Shown: positions 1-8,967 of the stretch, one piece after another | Position numbering within the stretch: the first letter of the stretch is position 1 | Layout of the letters: the number at the start of each line of letters is the position of its first letter | Assembly (NCBI RefSeq): GCF_002920635.1 | Contig: NZ_PQSR01000055.1 | Coordinates: 1 to 51,696 of the forward strand | Reading direction: 5' to 3' | DNA: 51,696 nt | From: Streptomyces sp. Ru72 | Lineage (GTDB): Bacteria; Actinomycetota; Actinomycetes; Streptomycetales; Streptomycetaceae | Translations under genes and position numbers: made by a program | Notes under the pieces: model-generated | What the model saw: the letters and a program-made list of their open reading frames with translations, nothing else | Database searches by the model: none | What the model was told of the DNA's origin: nothing

Positions 1-73
1 ACGGCATCCGGGTGACGTGACAAACCCTCAGAAATCATCCACAAGACGGGTTCGGAAGGTCATCATTTTGGGC

Positions 74-487
74 TCAGAAGCGCCCGGGAAAGAAGATCTT
101 CAGCTCGCGCTCGGCGGACTCCTCGGAGTCGGAGGCGTGGATGAGGTTCTCGCGGACGATCACACCGAAGTCGCCGCGGATGGAGCCCGGGGTGGCGGCG
201 AGGGGGTCGGTGGCGCCGGCGAGCGCGCGCAGGCCCTCGATGACCCGCTCGCCCTCGACGACGAGCGCGACGACCGGCCCGGACGCCATGAACTCCACCA
301 GCGGCTCGTAGAACGGCTTGCCCTTGTGTTCGCCGTAGTGCTGCTCCAGCGTGTCCTGGTCCAGGGTGCGCATGTCCAGCGCGCTGATGGTCCAGCCGGC
401 CTTGCGCTCGATACGGCCGATGATCTCGCCGATCAGCCCGCGACGAACGGCGTCGGGCTTGAGCAGGACGAGGGTGCGCGAGGTCAC
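74..487 (-). CDS. ndk: Nucleoside diphosphate kinase
   Basis: 137 residues, the normal bacterial length. The enzyme moves the gamma phosphate from ATP to other (d)NDPs through a phospho-histidine and keeps cytoplasmic nucleotide pools balanced. The N-terminal TLVLLKPDAVRRG motif and the active-site NLIHASDS motif with His117 are both visible, and the protein ends in the typical FFPGRF. It starts with GTG behind AAAGGAG. It is the last gene of a minus-strand run folC - DUF4233 - ndk, separated from DUF4233 by 157 bp, so it may have its own promoter. The identification is secure. Confidence 0.98.
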   Translation of the reverse strand: MTSRTLVLLKPDAVRRGLIGEIIGRIERKAGWTISALDMRTLDQDTLEQHYGEHKGKPFYEPLVEFMASGPVVALVVEGERVIEGLRALAGATDPLAATPGSIRGDFGVIVRENLIHASDSEESAERELKIFFPGRF

Positions 488-644
488 GAGAGGGCTCCTT
501 TACCAAGGTTTTCGGTGCGTAGAGGTTACAGGGCACGCCTGGGTGAAGGTCACGCAGCGTCAGGTGCCCTCTGGCGCGGTGGCCGCTCCGGGCAGCGCCC
601 CCGGACTCCCGCTCTCGGCCCGAAGGGACCCGTCCGCGAAATGC

Positions 645-1001
645 TCAAACGCCGGACGGGCTGTTCTGGCTGCCCTCGGCTGAGAAGCGGGCCTTCGCCT
701 CGTCGATCTTCCGCCCGTAGTGGACCGACGCCCACCACAGGGCGGCGAAGACCGCACCCATGAAGAACATCGTCGGCACGAAGACCCCGGAGGCGATCAG
801 CGCGATCTGCAGCGCCCAGCCCAGCTGGACCCCGCCGGGCCGGGTGATCATGCCGCACAGCAGGATGCTGAGCACCATCGCGACCCCGCTGACCGTCCAC
901 ACGGTGCCCGTGGACAGGCCCGGGTCCTTCATGGCGACCAGCCCGGCGAAACCGATGACGAAGAACTCGCCGATCAGGGTCGAAGCACACAGCGTACGCA
1001 C
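645..1001 (-). CDS. DUF4233 small membrane protein
   Basis: 118 residues with about three or four hydrophobic segments (GEFFVIGFAGLVAM, GVAMVLSILLCGMI, GWALQIALIASGVFV, TMFFMGAVFAALWWASV), so it is an integral membrane protein. It begins with GTG six bases after the folC stop codon, so the two genes are almost certainly co-transcribed and probably translationally coupled. From memory, this position downstream of folC is where actinobacteria carry the DUF4233 family. The function of the family is unknown; the folC linkage is suggestive only. Confidence 0.85.
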   Translation of the reverse strand: MRTLCASTLIGEFFVIGFAGLVAMKDPGLSTGTVWTVSGVAMVLSILLCGMITRPGGVQLGWALQIALIASGVFVPTMFFMGAVFAALWWASVHYGRKIDEAKARFSAEGSQNSPSGV

Positions 1002-1007
1002 GGGACG

Positions 1008-2516
1008 TCAGCCCTTCCCCAGCAGCAGTCGGGCCTCGCCGACGGTGATGACGGAACCGGTGACGAGCACGCCGGCTCCCGCGTACTCCCCCTCCTCCTC
1101 GGCCAGTGTGATCGCGGCCTCCAGCGCGTCCGGCAGCCTCGGCTCGACCTGGACGCGCTCCTCGCCGAAGACCTCCACGGCGATCGCGGCCAGCTCGTCC
1201 GCGTCCATCGCGCGGTGGCTGGAGTTCTGGGTGACCACGACCTCGGCGAAGATCGGCTCGAAGGCCTCGAGCAGCCCCCGTACGTTCTTGTCGCCGCTCG
1301 CCCCCACGACCCCGATCAGCCGGCTGAAGTCGAACGCCTCGCTCACCGCCTCCGCGGTGGCCCGGGCGCCCGCCGGGTTGTGGGCGGCGTCCAGGACGAT
1401 CGTCGGGGAGCGCCGTACGACCTCCAGACGGCCTGGGGACGACACCGACGCGAAGGCCTTGCGGACCGTGTCGATGTCCAGCGGCTCGGGGCGCTGGGAG
1501 CCGACGCCGAAGAACGCCTCGACCGCGGCGAGCGCCACGGCGGCGTTGTGGGCCTGGTAGGCGCCGTGCAGCGGCAGGTACACCTCGTCGTACTCCCCGC
1601 CGAGGCCGCGCAGTGTGAGGAGCTGCCCGCCGACCGCGACCTGCCGCGACACCACCCCGAACTCCAGCCCCTCGCGGGCCACGGTCGCGTCCACCTCCAC
1701 GGCCTTCTTCAGCAGCACCTGGGCCGCGTCGACCGGCTGCTGGGCGAGGATGACGGTGGAGCCGGACTTGATGATCCCGCCCTTCTCACCCGCGATCTCA
1801 CCGGGCGTGGAGCCGAGCCGGTCGGTGTGGTCCAGGTCGATGGGGGTGACGACGGCGACATCCCCGTCGATCACGTTGGTGGCGTCCCAGCTGCCGCCCA
1901 TGCCGACCTCGACGACCGCGACGTCCACGGGTGCGTCCGCGAAGGCGGCGTACGCCATGCCGGTGAGCACCTCGAAGAAGGACAGCCGGTACTCCTGCGC
2001 GGCGTCGACCATCTCGATGTACGGCTTGATGTCCTGGTACGTCTCGACGAACCGCTCGGCGGCGATCGGAGCGCCGTCCAGGCTGATGCGCTCGGTGATC
2101 GACTGGACGTGGGGGCTCGTGTACCGGCCGGTGCGCAGCTCGAAGGCGCCGAGAAGGGCCTCGATCATGCGTGCGGTGGAGGTCTTGCCGTTGGTGCCCG
2201 TGATGTGGATGGAGGGGTACGAGCGCTGCGGCTCCCCCAGTACGTCCATCAGCGCGGAGATACGGCTGACGGACGGCTCCAGCTTGGTCTCGCCCCAGCG
2301 GGTCGCCAGCTCGGCCTCGACCTCGCGCAGCGCCTTGTCGACCTCGGGGTCCTCGGGCCGCGTGGGCACGTCGGCCTGCGGCGGGCCGCCCTGGGTGCGC
2401 AGGGTACGGCTGCCGGCCTCGATCACCGCGAGGTCGGGGTCGCGGCCGGTCTCGGCCTCGACGATCTGCTCGAAGGGATCGCTCTCGTTGGGGTCGCGCG
2501 GGGGCAGGTCACTCAC
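1008..2516 (-). CDS. folC: Bifunctional folylpolyglutamate / dihydrofolate synthase
   Basis: 502 residues. An Mur-ligase-type ATP-dependent enzyme that adds glutamate to dihydropteroate and to folates. The P-loop HITGTNGKTST is at about residues 104-114. Other family motifs are YTSPHV, the central EVGMGGSWDATN segment and the DAAHNPAG motif of the C-terminal ligase domain. There is an acidic, Pro-rich N-terminal extension of about 55 residues that looks disordered. The start is GTG at 2516, with no strong ribosome site, so a downstream start is possible. The strong valS terminator lies directly upstream, so folC must have its own promoter in the short gap. It is coupled to the DUF4233 gene downstream. 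Confidence 0.96.
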   Translation of the reverse strand: MSDLPPRDPNESDPFEQIVEAETGRDPDLAVIEAGSRTLRTQGGPPQADVPTRPEDPEVDKALREVEAELATRWGETKLEPSVSRISALMDVLGEPQRSYPSIHITGTNGKTSTARMIEALLGAFELRTGRYTSPHVQSITERISLDGAPIAAERFVETYQDIKPYIEMVDAAQEYRLSFFEVLTGMAYAAFADAPVDVAVVEVGMGGSWDATNVIDGDVAVVTPIDLDHTDRLGSTPGEIAGEKGGIIKSGSTVILAQQPVDAAQVLLKKAVEVDATVAREGLEFGVVSRQVAVGGQLLTLRGLGGEYDEVYLPLHGAYQAHNAAVALAAVEAFFGVGSQRPEPLDIDTVRKAFASVSSPGRLEVVRRSPTIVLDAAHNPAGARATAEAVSEAFDFSRLIGVVGASGDKNVRGLLEAFEPIFAEVVVTQNSSHRAMDADELAAIAVEVFGEERVQVEPRLPDALEAAITLAEEEGEYAGAGVLVTGSVITVGEARLLLGKG

Positions 2517-2552
2517 GGGGCCAGTCTACGGAGGAGCAGTGACAACCGTGCG

Positions 2553-2590
2553 TCAAGGCCCCCGGAACCCTGAGGTTCCGGGGGCCTTGA
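2553..2590 (-). terminator. Rho-independent-type hairpin after valS
   Basis: A perfect 17-bp inverted repeat (2553-2569 and 2574-2590) with a 4-nt loop, 34 bases after the valS stop codon. It has no long U-tract, as is usual in Streptomyces. It separates valS from folC. Confidence 0.9.
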
Positions 2591-2623
2591 CCGGCCACGA
2601 CCGTCCGCAGCTCCGTCGACCGG

Positions 2624-5248
2624 TTACGCCTGCGGCAACCGCTCCAGCTGGGCCTGGATCCGGGCGATGTCCTCCTCCGCCTTGGCGAGCCGCCCGCGGA
2701 TCTTCTCCACCACGGGCTCCGGCGCCTTGGCCAGGAACGCCTCGTTCCCCAGCTTCGCCGTGGCCTGGGCCTTCTCCTTCTCCGCGGCGGCCAGATCCTT
2801 CGCGAGCCGCTTCCGCTCCGCCGCCACGTCGATCGTGCCCGACAGGTCCAGCGCGACCGTGGCCCCCGCGACCGGCAGGGTCGCCGTGGCCGTGAAGCCC
2901 TCGCCCTCCGGCTGCAGGCGCAGCAGCTGGCGGATGGCGGGTTCGTGCGGGGCCAGCGCCGTCCCGTCGAGGGTCAGGCGGGCGGGGACCCGCTGGCCCG
3001 GCTGCAGGCCCTGGTCGGCGCGGAAGCGGCGGACCTCGGTGATCACCGACTGGAGGGTCTCGATCTCCTTCTCGGCCGCGGTGTCCCGGAAGCCACTGTC
3101 CTCGGGCCAGTCCGCGATGACGACCGACTCACCGCCCGTGAGGGTGGTCCACAGCGTCTCGGTGACGAACGGCACGATCGGGTGCAGCAGCTTCAGCGTG
3201 ACGTCGAGGACCTCGCCGAGGACGCGCTTGCTGACCTCGGCCGCCTCGCCGCCCGCCTGGAACGTGGTCTTGGACAGCTCCACGTACCAGTCGAAGACCT
3301 CGTCCCACGCGAAGTGGAAGAGGGCGTCGCTGACCTTGGCGAACTGGTAGTCGTCGTAGAAGGCGTCGACTTCGACGACGACCGAGTTCAGCCGGGACAG
3401 GATCCAGCGGTCGGTGGCCGACATCTTCTCGGGCGAGGGCAGCGGGCCCTCGACCGTCGCGCCGTTCATCAGCGCGAAGCGGGTCGCGTTCCAGATCTTG
3501 TTGCAGAAGTTGCGCGAGCCCTGGACCCAGTCCTCGCCGATCGGCACGTCCGCGCCGGGGTTGGCGCCACGGGCGAGGGTGAAGCGGACCGCGTCCGAGC
3601 CGTACCGGTCCATCCACACCAGCGGGTCGACCGCGTTCGGGTTGGACTTCGACATCTTCTTGCCGAACTCGTCGCGGACCAGGCCGGTCAACGCGATGGT
3701 GTGGAACGGGATCTCGCCGTCCATCGCGTAAAGGCCGAACATCATCATCCGGGCGACCCAGAAGAAGATGATGTCGTGCCCGGTGAGCAGCACGTCGGTC
3801 GGGTAGAACTTCGCCAGGTCGGCGGTCTCCTCCGGCCAGCCGAGCGTGGAGAACGGCCACAGGCCGGAGGAGAACCACGTGTCCAGGACGTCCGAGTCCT
3901 GCGTCCAGCCCTCGCCGGAGGGCGGCTGCTCGTCCGGACCGACGCAGACGGTCTCGCCGTCGGGGCCGTACCAGATGGGGATGCGGTGGCCCCACCAGAG
4001 CTGGCGCGAGATGCACCAGTCGTGCATGTTGTCGACCCAGTCGAAGTACCGCTTCGACATCTCGGCCGGGTGGATCGTCACCCGGCCGTCGCGGACCGCG
4101 TCACCCGCGGCCTTGGCCAACGGGGCGACCTTGACCCACCACTGCATCGACAGCCGGGGCTCGATGATGGTGTGGCAGCGCGAGCAGTGGCCGACGGAGT
4201 GGACGTACGGACGCTTCTCGGCGACGATCCGGCCCTGCTCGCGCAGGGTGCCGACGACGGCGCTGCGCGCCTCCAGCCGGTCCAGGCCCTGGAACGGGCC
4301 GTGCGCGATGATCACGCCGTGGTCGTCCATGACCGTCAGCGACGGCAGGCCGTGCCGCTGGCCGATCTCGAAGTCGTTCGGGTCGTGGGCCGGGGTGACC
4401 TTGACGGCGCCGGTGCCGAACTCGGGGTCGACGTGCTCGTCCGCGACGATCGGGATGCGGCGGCCGGTGAGCGGCAGCTCGATCTCGGTGCCGATCAGGT
4501 GCTTGTACCGCTCGTCGTCGGGGTGGACGGCGACGGCCGTGTCGCCGAGCATCGTCTCGGCGCGGGTGGTGGCCACGACGATCGCGTTCTCCCCGTCGCC
4601 GTAGCGGATGGAGACCAGCTCGCCGTCGCGCTCCTGGTACTCGACCTCGATGTCGGAGATCGCGGTCAGGCAGCGCGGGCACCAGTTGATGATCCGCTCG
4701 GCGCGGTAGATCAGCCCGTCGTCGTAGAGCCGCTTGAAGATCGTCTGGACGGCGCGCGAGAGGCCCTCGTCCATGGTGAAGCGCTCACGTGACCAGTCGA
4801 CGCCGTCACCGAGGCGGCGCATCTGGCCGAGGATCTTGCCGCCGTACTCCTCCTTCCACTGCCACACGCGCTCGACGAACGCCTCACGTCCCAGGTCGTA
4901 GCGGGACTTGCCCTCACCGGCGAGCTGCTGCTCGACCTTGTTCTGGGTGGCGATGCCGGCGTGGTCCATGCCCGGCAGCCACAGCGTCTCGTAACCCTGC
5001 ATCCGCTTGCGGCGGGTGAGGGCGTCCATGAGCGTGTGCTGGAAGGCGTGCCCCAGGTGCAGGCTGCCGGTGACGTTCGGCGGCGGGATGACGATGGTGT
5101 ACGGAGGCTTCTCGCTCTTCGCGTCGGCCTCGAAGTAGCCCCGCTCTACCCAGCGCTCGTACAGCGGCCCCTCTACGTCGGCCGGCGCGTACTGGGTCGG
5201 CAGTTCGGTGTCGGGCGCTGGTGGCTGCTGCTGAGCGTTCTCGGTCAC
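2624..5248 (-). CDS. valS: Valine--tRNA ligase
   Basis: 874 residues. Class I aminoacyl-tRNA synthetase charging tRNA-Val. The ATP-binding HIGH-type motif appears as HLGH at residues 64-67 after PPPNVTG, and KMSKS is at about residues 529-533. Between them lies the CP1 editing domain (TTRAETMLGDTAVAV). The anticodon-binding domain and a C-terminal basic/acidic coiled coil (about 800-870, rich in A, E, K) follow. The open frame continues far upstream, but similarity and the VTENAQQ start place the GTG at 5248. It is divergent from the membrane protein at 5387 and is ended by the hairpin at 2553-2590. No T-box leader is visible. Confidence 0.98.
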   Translation of the reverse strand: MTENAQQQPPAPDTELPTQYAPADVEGPLYERWVERGYFEADAKSEKPPYTIVIPPPNVTGSLHLGHAFQHTLMDALTRRKRMQGYETLWLPGMDHAGIATQNKVEQQLAGEGKSRYDLGREAFVERVWQWKEEYGGKILGQMRRLGDGVDWSRERFTMDEGLSRAVQTIFKRLYDDGLIYRAERIINWCPRCLTAISDIEVEYQERDGELVSIRYGDGENAIVVATTRAETMLGDTAVAVHPDDERYKHLIGTEIELPLTGRRIPIVADEHVDPEFGTGAVKVTPAHDPNDFEIGQRHGLPSLTVMDDHGVIIAHGPFQGLDRLEARSAVVGTLREQGRIVAEKRPYVHSVGHCSRCHTIIEPRLSMQWWVKVAPLAKAAGDAVRDGRVTIHPAEMSKRYFDWVDNMHDWCISRQLWWGHRIPIWYGPDGETVCVGPDEQPPSGEGWTQDSDVLDTWFSSGLWPFSTLGWPEETADLAKFYPTDVLLTGHDIIFFWVARMMMFGLYAMDGEIPFHTIALTGLVRDEFGKKMSKSNPNAVDPLVWMDRYGSDAVRFTLARGANPGADVPIGEDWVQGSRNFCNKIWNATRFALMNGATVEGPLPSPEKMSATDRWILSRLNSVVVEVDAFYDDYQFAKVSDALFHFAWDEVFDWYVELSKTTFQAGGEAAEVSKRVLGEVLDVTLKLLHPIVPFVTETLWTTLTGGESVVIADWPEDSGFRDTAAEKEIETLQSVITEVRRFRADQGLQPGQRVPARLTLDGTALAPHEPAIRQLLRLQPEGEGFTATATLPVAGATVALDLSGTIDVAAERKRLAKDLAAAEKEKAQATAKLGNEAFLAKAPEPVVEKIRGRLAKAEEDIARIQAQLERLPQA

Positions 5249-5386
5249 GGGGGTCAGTTTAGAGGTGTCACGGCCCCGTCCCGAAACGCGATTCTTTCGT
5301 AACGGCGAGCACCCCGCAGACCCCGCGTTCCCCGGTCTGCGCCAGGATGTCAGGGCCACACCAGCGTCTGGAGGGGAACCCAGAAC

Positions 5387-6403
5387 ATGAGCTACAACCA
5401 GCCGGGCCCGTACGGCGGGCAGCCCGAGCAGCCCGGACCGTACGGTCAGCCGGGGCAGGGGCAGCCGGGGCCGTACGGTCAGCCGGGCCCCTACGGCCAG
5501 CCGCCGCAGGCGCCCCCGCCCCAGCCCGGCTACGGCTACCCCCAGCAGCCCCCGCAGGCGCCCGACTACGGATATCCCCAGCGGAACCCGTACGCCCAGC
5601 AGCAGCCGCAGCCGCCCTACGGCCAGCAGCCTCCGTACGGCCAGCAGCCCTACGGCCAGCCGCAGCCGTACGGCGGCGTCCCGCAGCCGCCGGTCCCGGG
5701 GGGTGGCGGGAAGAAGACGGCGGTGATCATCGGCGCGGTGGCGGTGGCGGCGGCGATCGCGGTGGGGGCGTACTTCGTCGTCGGCGGTGGCGGGTCGTCC
5801 GGTCTCGCGGACGACGGTCCTCACAAGCTGACGACGCCGCAGAAGGTGCTCGGCGAGTACACCCGGGCGACCAAGGAGAGCGACACCCGCGACGCCAGTT
5901 CGAGCACCGCCAAGGACCTGGAGAAGAGCGGCGTCAAGAACGGCACCGCCGTCTACGGCGCCTACTCGACGGCCGACCTGAGCCACTACGACCCGAGCGA
6001 TCCTTCGACCCTGCCCGACAAGTCCAAGCTGCTCACGGCCAAGGGCGTGACGCTCATCGGGGCCTACGGCAAGATCGCCGATCCCAAGGCGGCCCTGGAC
6101 GCGTACTTCGCCCAGATCAAGAAGGACTTCCAGAAGAACTCCTCCGGCAGCAGTGCCGCGGGCAAGAGCGAACTGGTCGGCGAGCCCGAGTCGGTCGACA
6201 TGGACGGCGCGGTCATGAAGTGCCAGGCGGCCAAGGGGACCAACCAGCTCACCAAGCAGCAGCAGACCGACTGGTTCTGCGCCTGGGCCGACTACAGCAC
6301 GATGGCCATGGTCTCCCCCGGCAACAACGCGGCCGACGTGTCGAAGGACACCGCGGCCGACATCACCCGCAAGCTCCGCAACGACGTGCGCGTCAAGGCC
6401 TGA
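5387..6403 (+). CDS. Pro/Gly/Gln/Tyr-rich single-pass membrane protein
   Basis: 338 residues. Residues 1-105 are a low-complexity tail of PYGQPGP/QQPPYG-like repeats, presumably cytoplasmic. One transmembrane helix (VIIGAVAVAAAIAVGAYFVV) follows at about 113-132. An extracytoplasmic domain of about 200 residues follows, with two cysteines (VMKCQAA and WFCAWAD) that may form a disulfide. This layout is common in Streptomyces surface proteins of unknown function. The start has GGAGGGGAACCC upstream. It is monocistronic, divergent from valS and convergent with clpX. I do not recognise a specific family; the Pro-rich tail suggests multivalent protein interactions. Confidence 0.88.
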   Translation: MSYNQPGPYGGQPEQPGPYGQPGQGQPGPYGQPGPYGQPPQAPPPQPGYGYPQQPPQAPDYGYPQRNPYAQQQPQPPYGQQPPYGQQPYGQPQPYGGVPQPPVPGGGGKKTAVIIGAVAVAAAIAVGAYFVVGGGGSSGLADDGPHKLTTPQKVLGEYTRATKESDTRDASSSTAKDLEKSGVKNGTAVYGAYSTADLSHYDPSDPSTLPDKSKLLTAKGVTLIGAYGKIADPKAALDAYFAQIKKDFQKNSSGSSAAGKSELVGEPESVDMDGAVMKCQAAKGTNQLTKQQQTDWFCAWADYSTMAMVSPGNNAADVSKDTAADITRKLRNDVRVKA

Positions 6404-6424
6404 CGCCGCCGTACGCCGCAACGA

Positions 6425-6460
6425 TGAAGGGGCCCCGGTCGGTTGACCGGGGCCCCTTCA
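6425..6460. terminator. Bidirectional hairpin between the membrane protein and clpX
   Basis: A perfect 16-bp inverted repeat (6425-6440 and 6445-6460) with a 4-nt loop, midway between two convergent genes. It could serve both strands. Confidence 0.9.
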
Positions 6461-6481
6461 CCGTGTGTACGGCTGTGGCGG

Positions 6482-7768
6482 CTACGCCGTCTTCTGCTCG
6501 CCCGGGCCGCGCCCGCGCGCGTCCCGCGGGATCAGGGTCGGGTTGACGTTGCGGAGCACCACGTCGGCCGTGATGACGACGCGGGCCACGTCCTTGCGGG
6601 ACGGGACCTCGTACATCACCGCCTGGAGGACCTCCTCCATGATGGCGCGCAGACCGCGGGCTCCCGTCTGGCGCAGGATCGCCTGGTCGGCGATCGCTTC
6701 GAGGGCCTCGCGCTCGAAGTCCAGCTCGACACCGTCGAGTTCGAAGAGCCGTTGGTACTGCTTCACCAGGGCGTTACGCGGCTCGACCAGGATCTGCAGC
6801 AGCGCCTTGCGGTCCAGGTTGTGGACCGAGGTGATGACCGGGAGGCGCCCGATGAACTCCGGGATCATCCCGAACTTCACCAGGTCCTCCGGCATGACGT
6901 CCTCGAACTGGTCCTTGGCCTCGAGTTCGCGCTTCGAGCGGATGGTGGCGCCGAAGCCGATGCCCTTCGCGCCGGCCCGCGCCTCGATGATCTTCTCCAG
7001 GCCCGCGAACGCGCCGCCCACGATGAACAGCACGTTCGTCGTGTCGATCTGGATGAACTCCTGGTGCGGGTGCTTGCGGCCTCCCTGCGGCGGGACCGAG
7101 GCCGTCGTGCCCTCGAGGATCTTCAGCAGGGCCTGCTGGACGCCCTCGCCGCTGACGTCCCGGGTGATCGACGGGTTCTCGCTCTTGCGGGCCACCTTGT
7201 CGATCTCGTCGATGTAGATGATGCCCGTCTCGGCCTTCTTGACGTCGTAGTCGGCCGCCTGGATGAGCTTCAGCAGGATGTTCTCCACGTCCTCGCCGAC
7301 ATACCCCGCCTCCGTCAGCGCCGTCGCGTCGGCGATCGCGAACGGGACGTTCAGCATGCGGGCCAGGGTCTGGGCGAGCAGCGTCTTGCCGGAGCCCGTG
7401 GGGCCCAGCAGCAGGATGTTCGACTTGGCCAACTCGATGGCGTCGTCGCGGCCTTGGGCGCCGCCGTTCTCACCGGCCTGGACCCGCTTGTAGTGGTTGT
7501 ACACCGCGACGGATAGAGCCTTCTTGGCCGCCTCCTGGCCGACCACGTACCCCTCGAGGAACTCGTAGATCTCGCGGGGCTTGGGAAGCTCCTCCCAGCG
7601 CACCTCGCTCGTCTCGGCGAGCTCCTCCTCGATGATCTCGTTGCAGAGATCGATGCACTCGTCGCAGATGTACACACCGGGGCCTGCGATGAGCTTCTTG
7701 ACCTGCTTCTGGCTCTTGCCGCAGAACGAGCACTTGAGCAGATCGCCGCCGTCACCGATGCGTGCCAC
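6482..7768 (-). CDS. clpX: ATP-dependent protease unfoldase ClpX
   Basis: 428 residues. AAA+ unfoldase that feeds substrates to ClpP. The N-terminal C4 zinc-binding domain uses C13/C16 and C35/C38. Walker A is GPTGSGKT, Walker B is IIYIDEID, and the ClpP-docking and sensor regions follow (GARGLRAI). The C-terminus is basic and short. It starts with GTG behind AAGGGGAAG. It lies downstream of clpP2 on the same strand with a 191-bp gap, so it may be transcribed separately as well as from clpP1P2 read-through. Confidence 0.98.
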   Translation of the reverse strand: MARIGDGGDLLKCSFCGKSQKQVKKLIAGPGVYICDECIDLCNEIIEEELAETSEVRWEELPKPREIYEFLEGYVVGQEAAKKALSVAVYNHYKRVQAGENGGAQGRDDAIELAKSNILLLGPTGSGKTLLAQTLARMLNVPFAIADATALTEAGYVGEDVENILLKLIQAADYDVKKAETGIIYIDEIDKVARKSENPSITRDVSGEGVQQALLKILEGTTASVPPQGGRKHPHQEFIQIDTTNVLFIVGGAFAGLEKIIEARAGAKGIGFGATIRSKRELEAKDQFEDVMPEDLVKFGMIPEFIGRLPVITSVHNLDRKALLQILVEPRNALVKQYQRLFELDGVELDFEREALEAIADQAILRQTGARGLRAIMEEVLQAVMYEVPSRKDVARVVITADVVLRNVNPTLIPRDARGRGPGEQKTA

Positions 7769-7959
7769 GGTGTGCTTCCCCTTCGCCTGGGAGACGCCTT
7801 ACGTCCAGCGGCTCCTGGTGCTGCCTTATGTCGACGGTACCTTGCCGGGCCCCCCGTTCGGGCCCCCCTTGGCGCGGTTCGCTTCGACGTGAGCCGGGGC
7901 AAACCGTGCCAAGGGGCGGCAGACGATACAGATCCGGTGACGAATCGCGTGGATTCGCG

Positions 7960-8640
7960 TCAGCGGACCGCGGTGTTGTTCATCTTCCGGGTCGAGATGA
8001 TCTGGTCGATCAGGCCGTACTGCAACGCGTCCTCGGCCGTGAGGATCTTGTCGCGCTCGATGTCCTCGCGGATCTTCTCGATCGGCTGGGTGGAGTGCTT
8101 GGCCAGCATCTCCTCCAGCTGGGTCCGCATCCGGAGGATCTCGTTGGCGGCGATCTCCAGGTCGGAGACCTGGCCGCGGCCGGTCTCGCTGTAGGGCTGG
8201 TGGATCAGCACACGGGCGTTCGGCAGCGCCATGCGCTTGCCCGGGGTGCCCGCGGCCAGCAGCACGGCGGCGGCCGAGGCGGCCTGGCCCATGCAGACCG
8301 TCTGGATGTCCGGCTTCACGAACTGCATCGTGTCGTAGATGGCCGTGAGCGCGGTGAAGGAGCCGCCGGGGCTGTTGATGTAGACCGAGATGTCACGGTC
8401 GGGGTCCATCGACTCCAGGCACAGCAGCTGCGCCATGACGTCGTTGGCGGAGGCGTCGTCGATCTGGACGCCGAGGAAGATCACGCGCTCCTCGAAGAGC
8501 TTCGCGTACGGGTCGTACTCGCGGATGCCCTGCGAGGTGCGCTCGACGAAGCGCGGGATGACGTAGCGGGACTCGGCCGCGGGGCCGGTGTACTCGGCGC
8601 GCATACGGTCGTAGATGCCGCTGCCGGGGAAGTCGTTCAC
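7960..8640 (-). CDS. clpP2: ATP-dependent Clp protease proteolytic subunit 2
   Basis: 226 residues, a serine peptidase of family S14. Catalytic Ser122 is in GQAASAAA and His147 in VLIHQP; the catalytic Asp lies in the C-terminal ERDKILTAEDA region. The N-terminus is longer than in E. coli ClpP and is probably processed. It starts with GTG behind AGGAGA. Actinobacterial ClpP1 and ClpP2 form a mixed two-ring tetradecamer, which fits the adjacent clpP1. The 327-bp spacer from clpP1 is unusually long for an operon pair. Confidence 0.97.
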   Translation of the reverse strand: MNDFPGSGIYDRMRAEYTGPAAESRYVIPRFVERTSQGIREYDPYAKLFEERVIFLGVQIDDASANDVMAQLLCLESMDPDRDISVYINSPGGSFTALTAIYDTMQFVKPDIQTVCMGQAASAAAVLLAAGTPGKRMALPNARVLIHQPYSETGRGQVSDLEIAANEILRMRTQLEEMLAKHSTQPIEKIREDIERDKILTAEDALQYGLIDQIISTRKMNNTAVR

Positions 8641-8967
8641 GGTGTCTCCTGAAGGGGGCTGGGGCGGTGGCTGGGGGCTGGAGGGGCGCTGGGGGCTGTT
8701 CGGGTCCTTGTGGGTCCTGTACGGCCGCTGCGGCTGCTGCCGGGCCCCGGGACCGTTGCCGGGGTCCTTGGGCGCCGGCCGGGCCCCTGGAGGGCCCGGT
8801 GGCCGTGCAGTGGGCCGGGAGCCCCCCAGGTGCCCGGGCGGCCGGCGGGGTCCGGCTGCCCGGTCCGGGGACCGGCCGGCTGCCCGGCTGCGCAGGCCTT
8901 GGGACCTCGCCGGCGGCTCACGGTCCGCCTGCGCGGCCGTCGGGCCTGGAGCGGACCCGGTGAGCCC
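8641..8967 (-). other. Long GC-rich spacer between clpP1 and clpP2
   Basis: 327 bp without a credible gene. The clpP2 end of the spacer carries five G-runs on the plus (template) strand at 8654-8695, with short loops, which fits a G-quadruplex-forming motif. The rest is a low-complexity mix of CCGG/GCCCGG blocks with many overlapping short inverted repeats. The clpP2 ribosome site (AGGAGA) lies only a few bases from the G-run block. Confidence 0.6.

Noticed and set aside
5249..5386. T-box or other riboswitch before valS
   Set aside because: The gap is only 138 bp, divergent, and shows no T-box sequence or specifier-like stem.
5249..6421. Upstream extension of the valS frame
   Set aside because: It runs antisense through the Pro-rich membrane protein gene; ValRS homology begins at the GTG at 5248.
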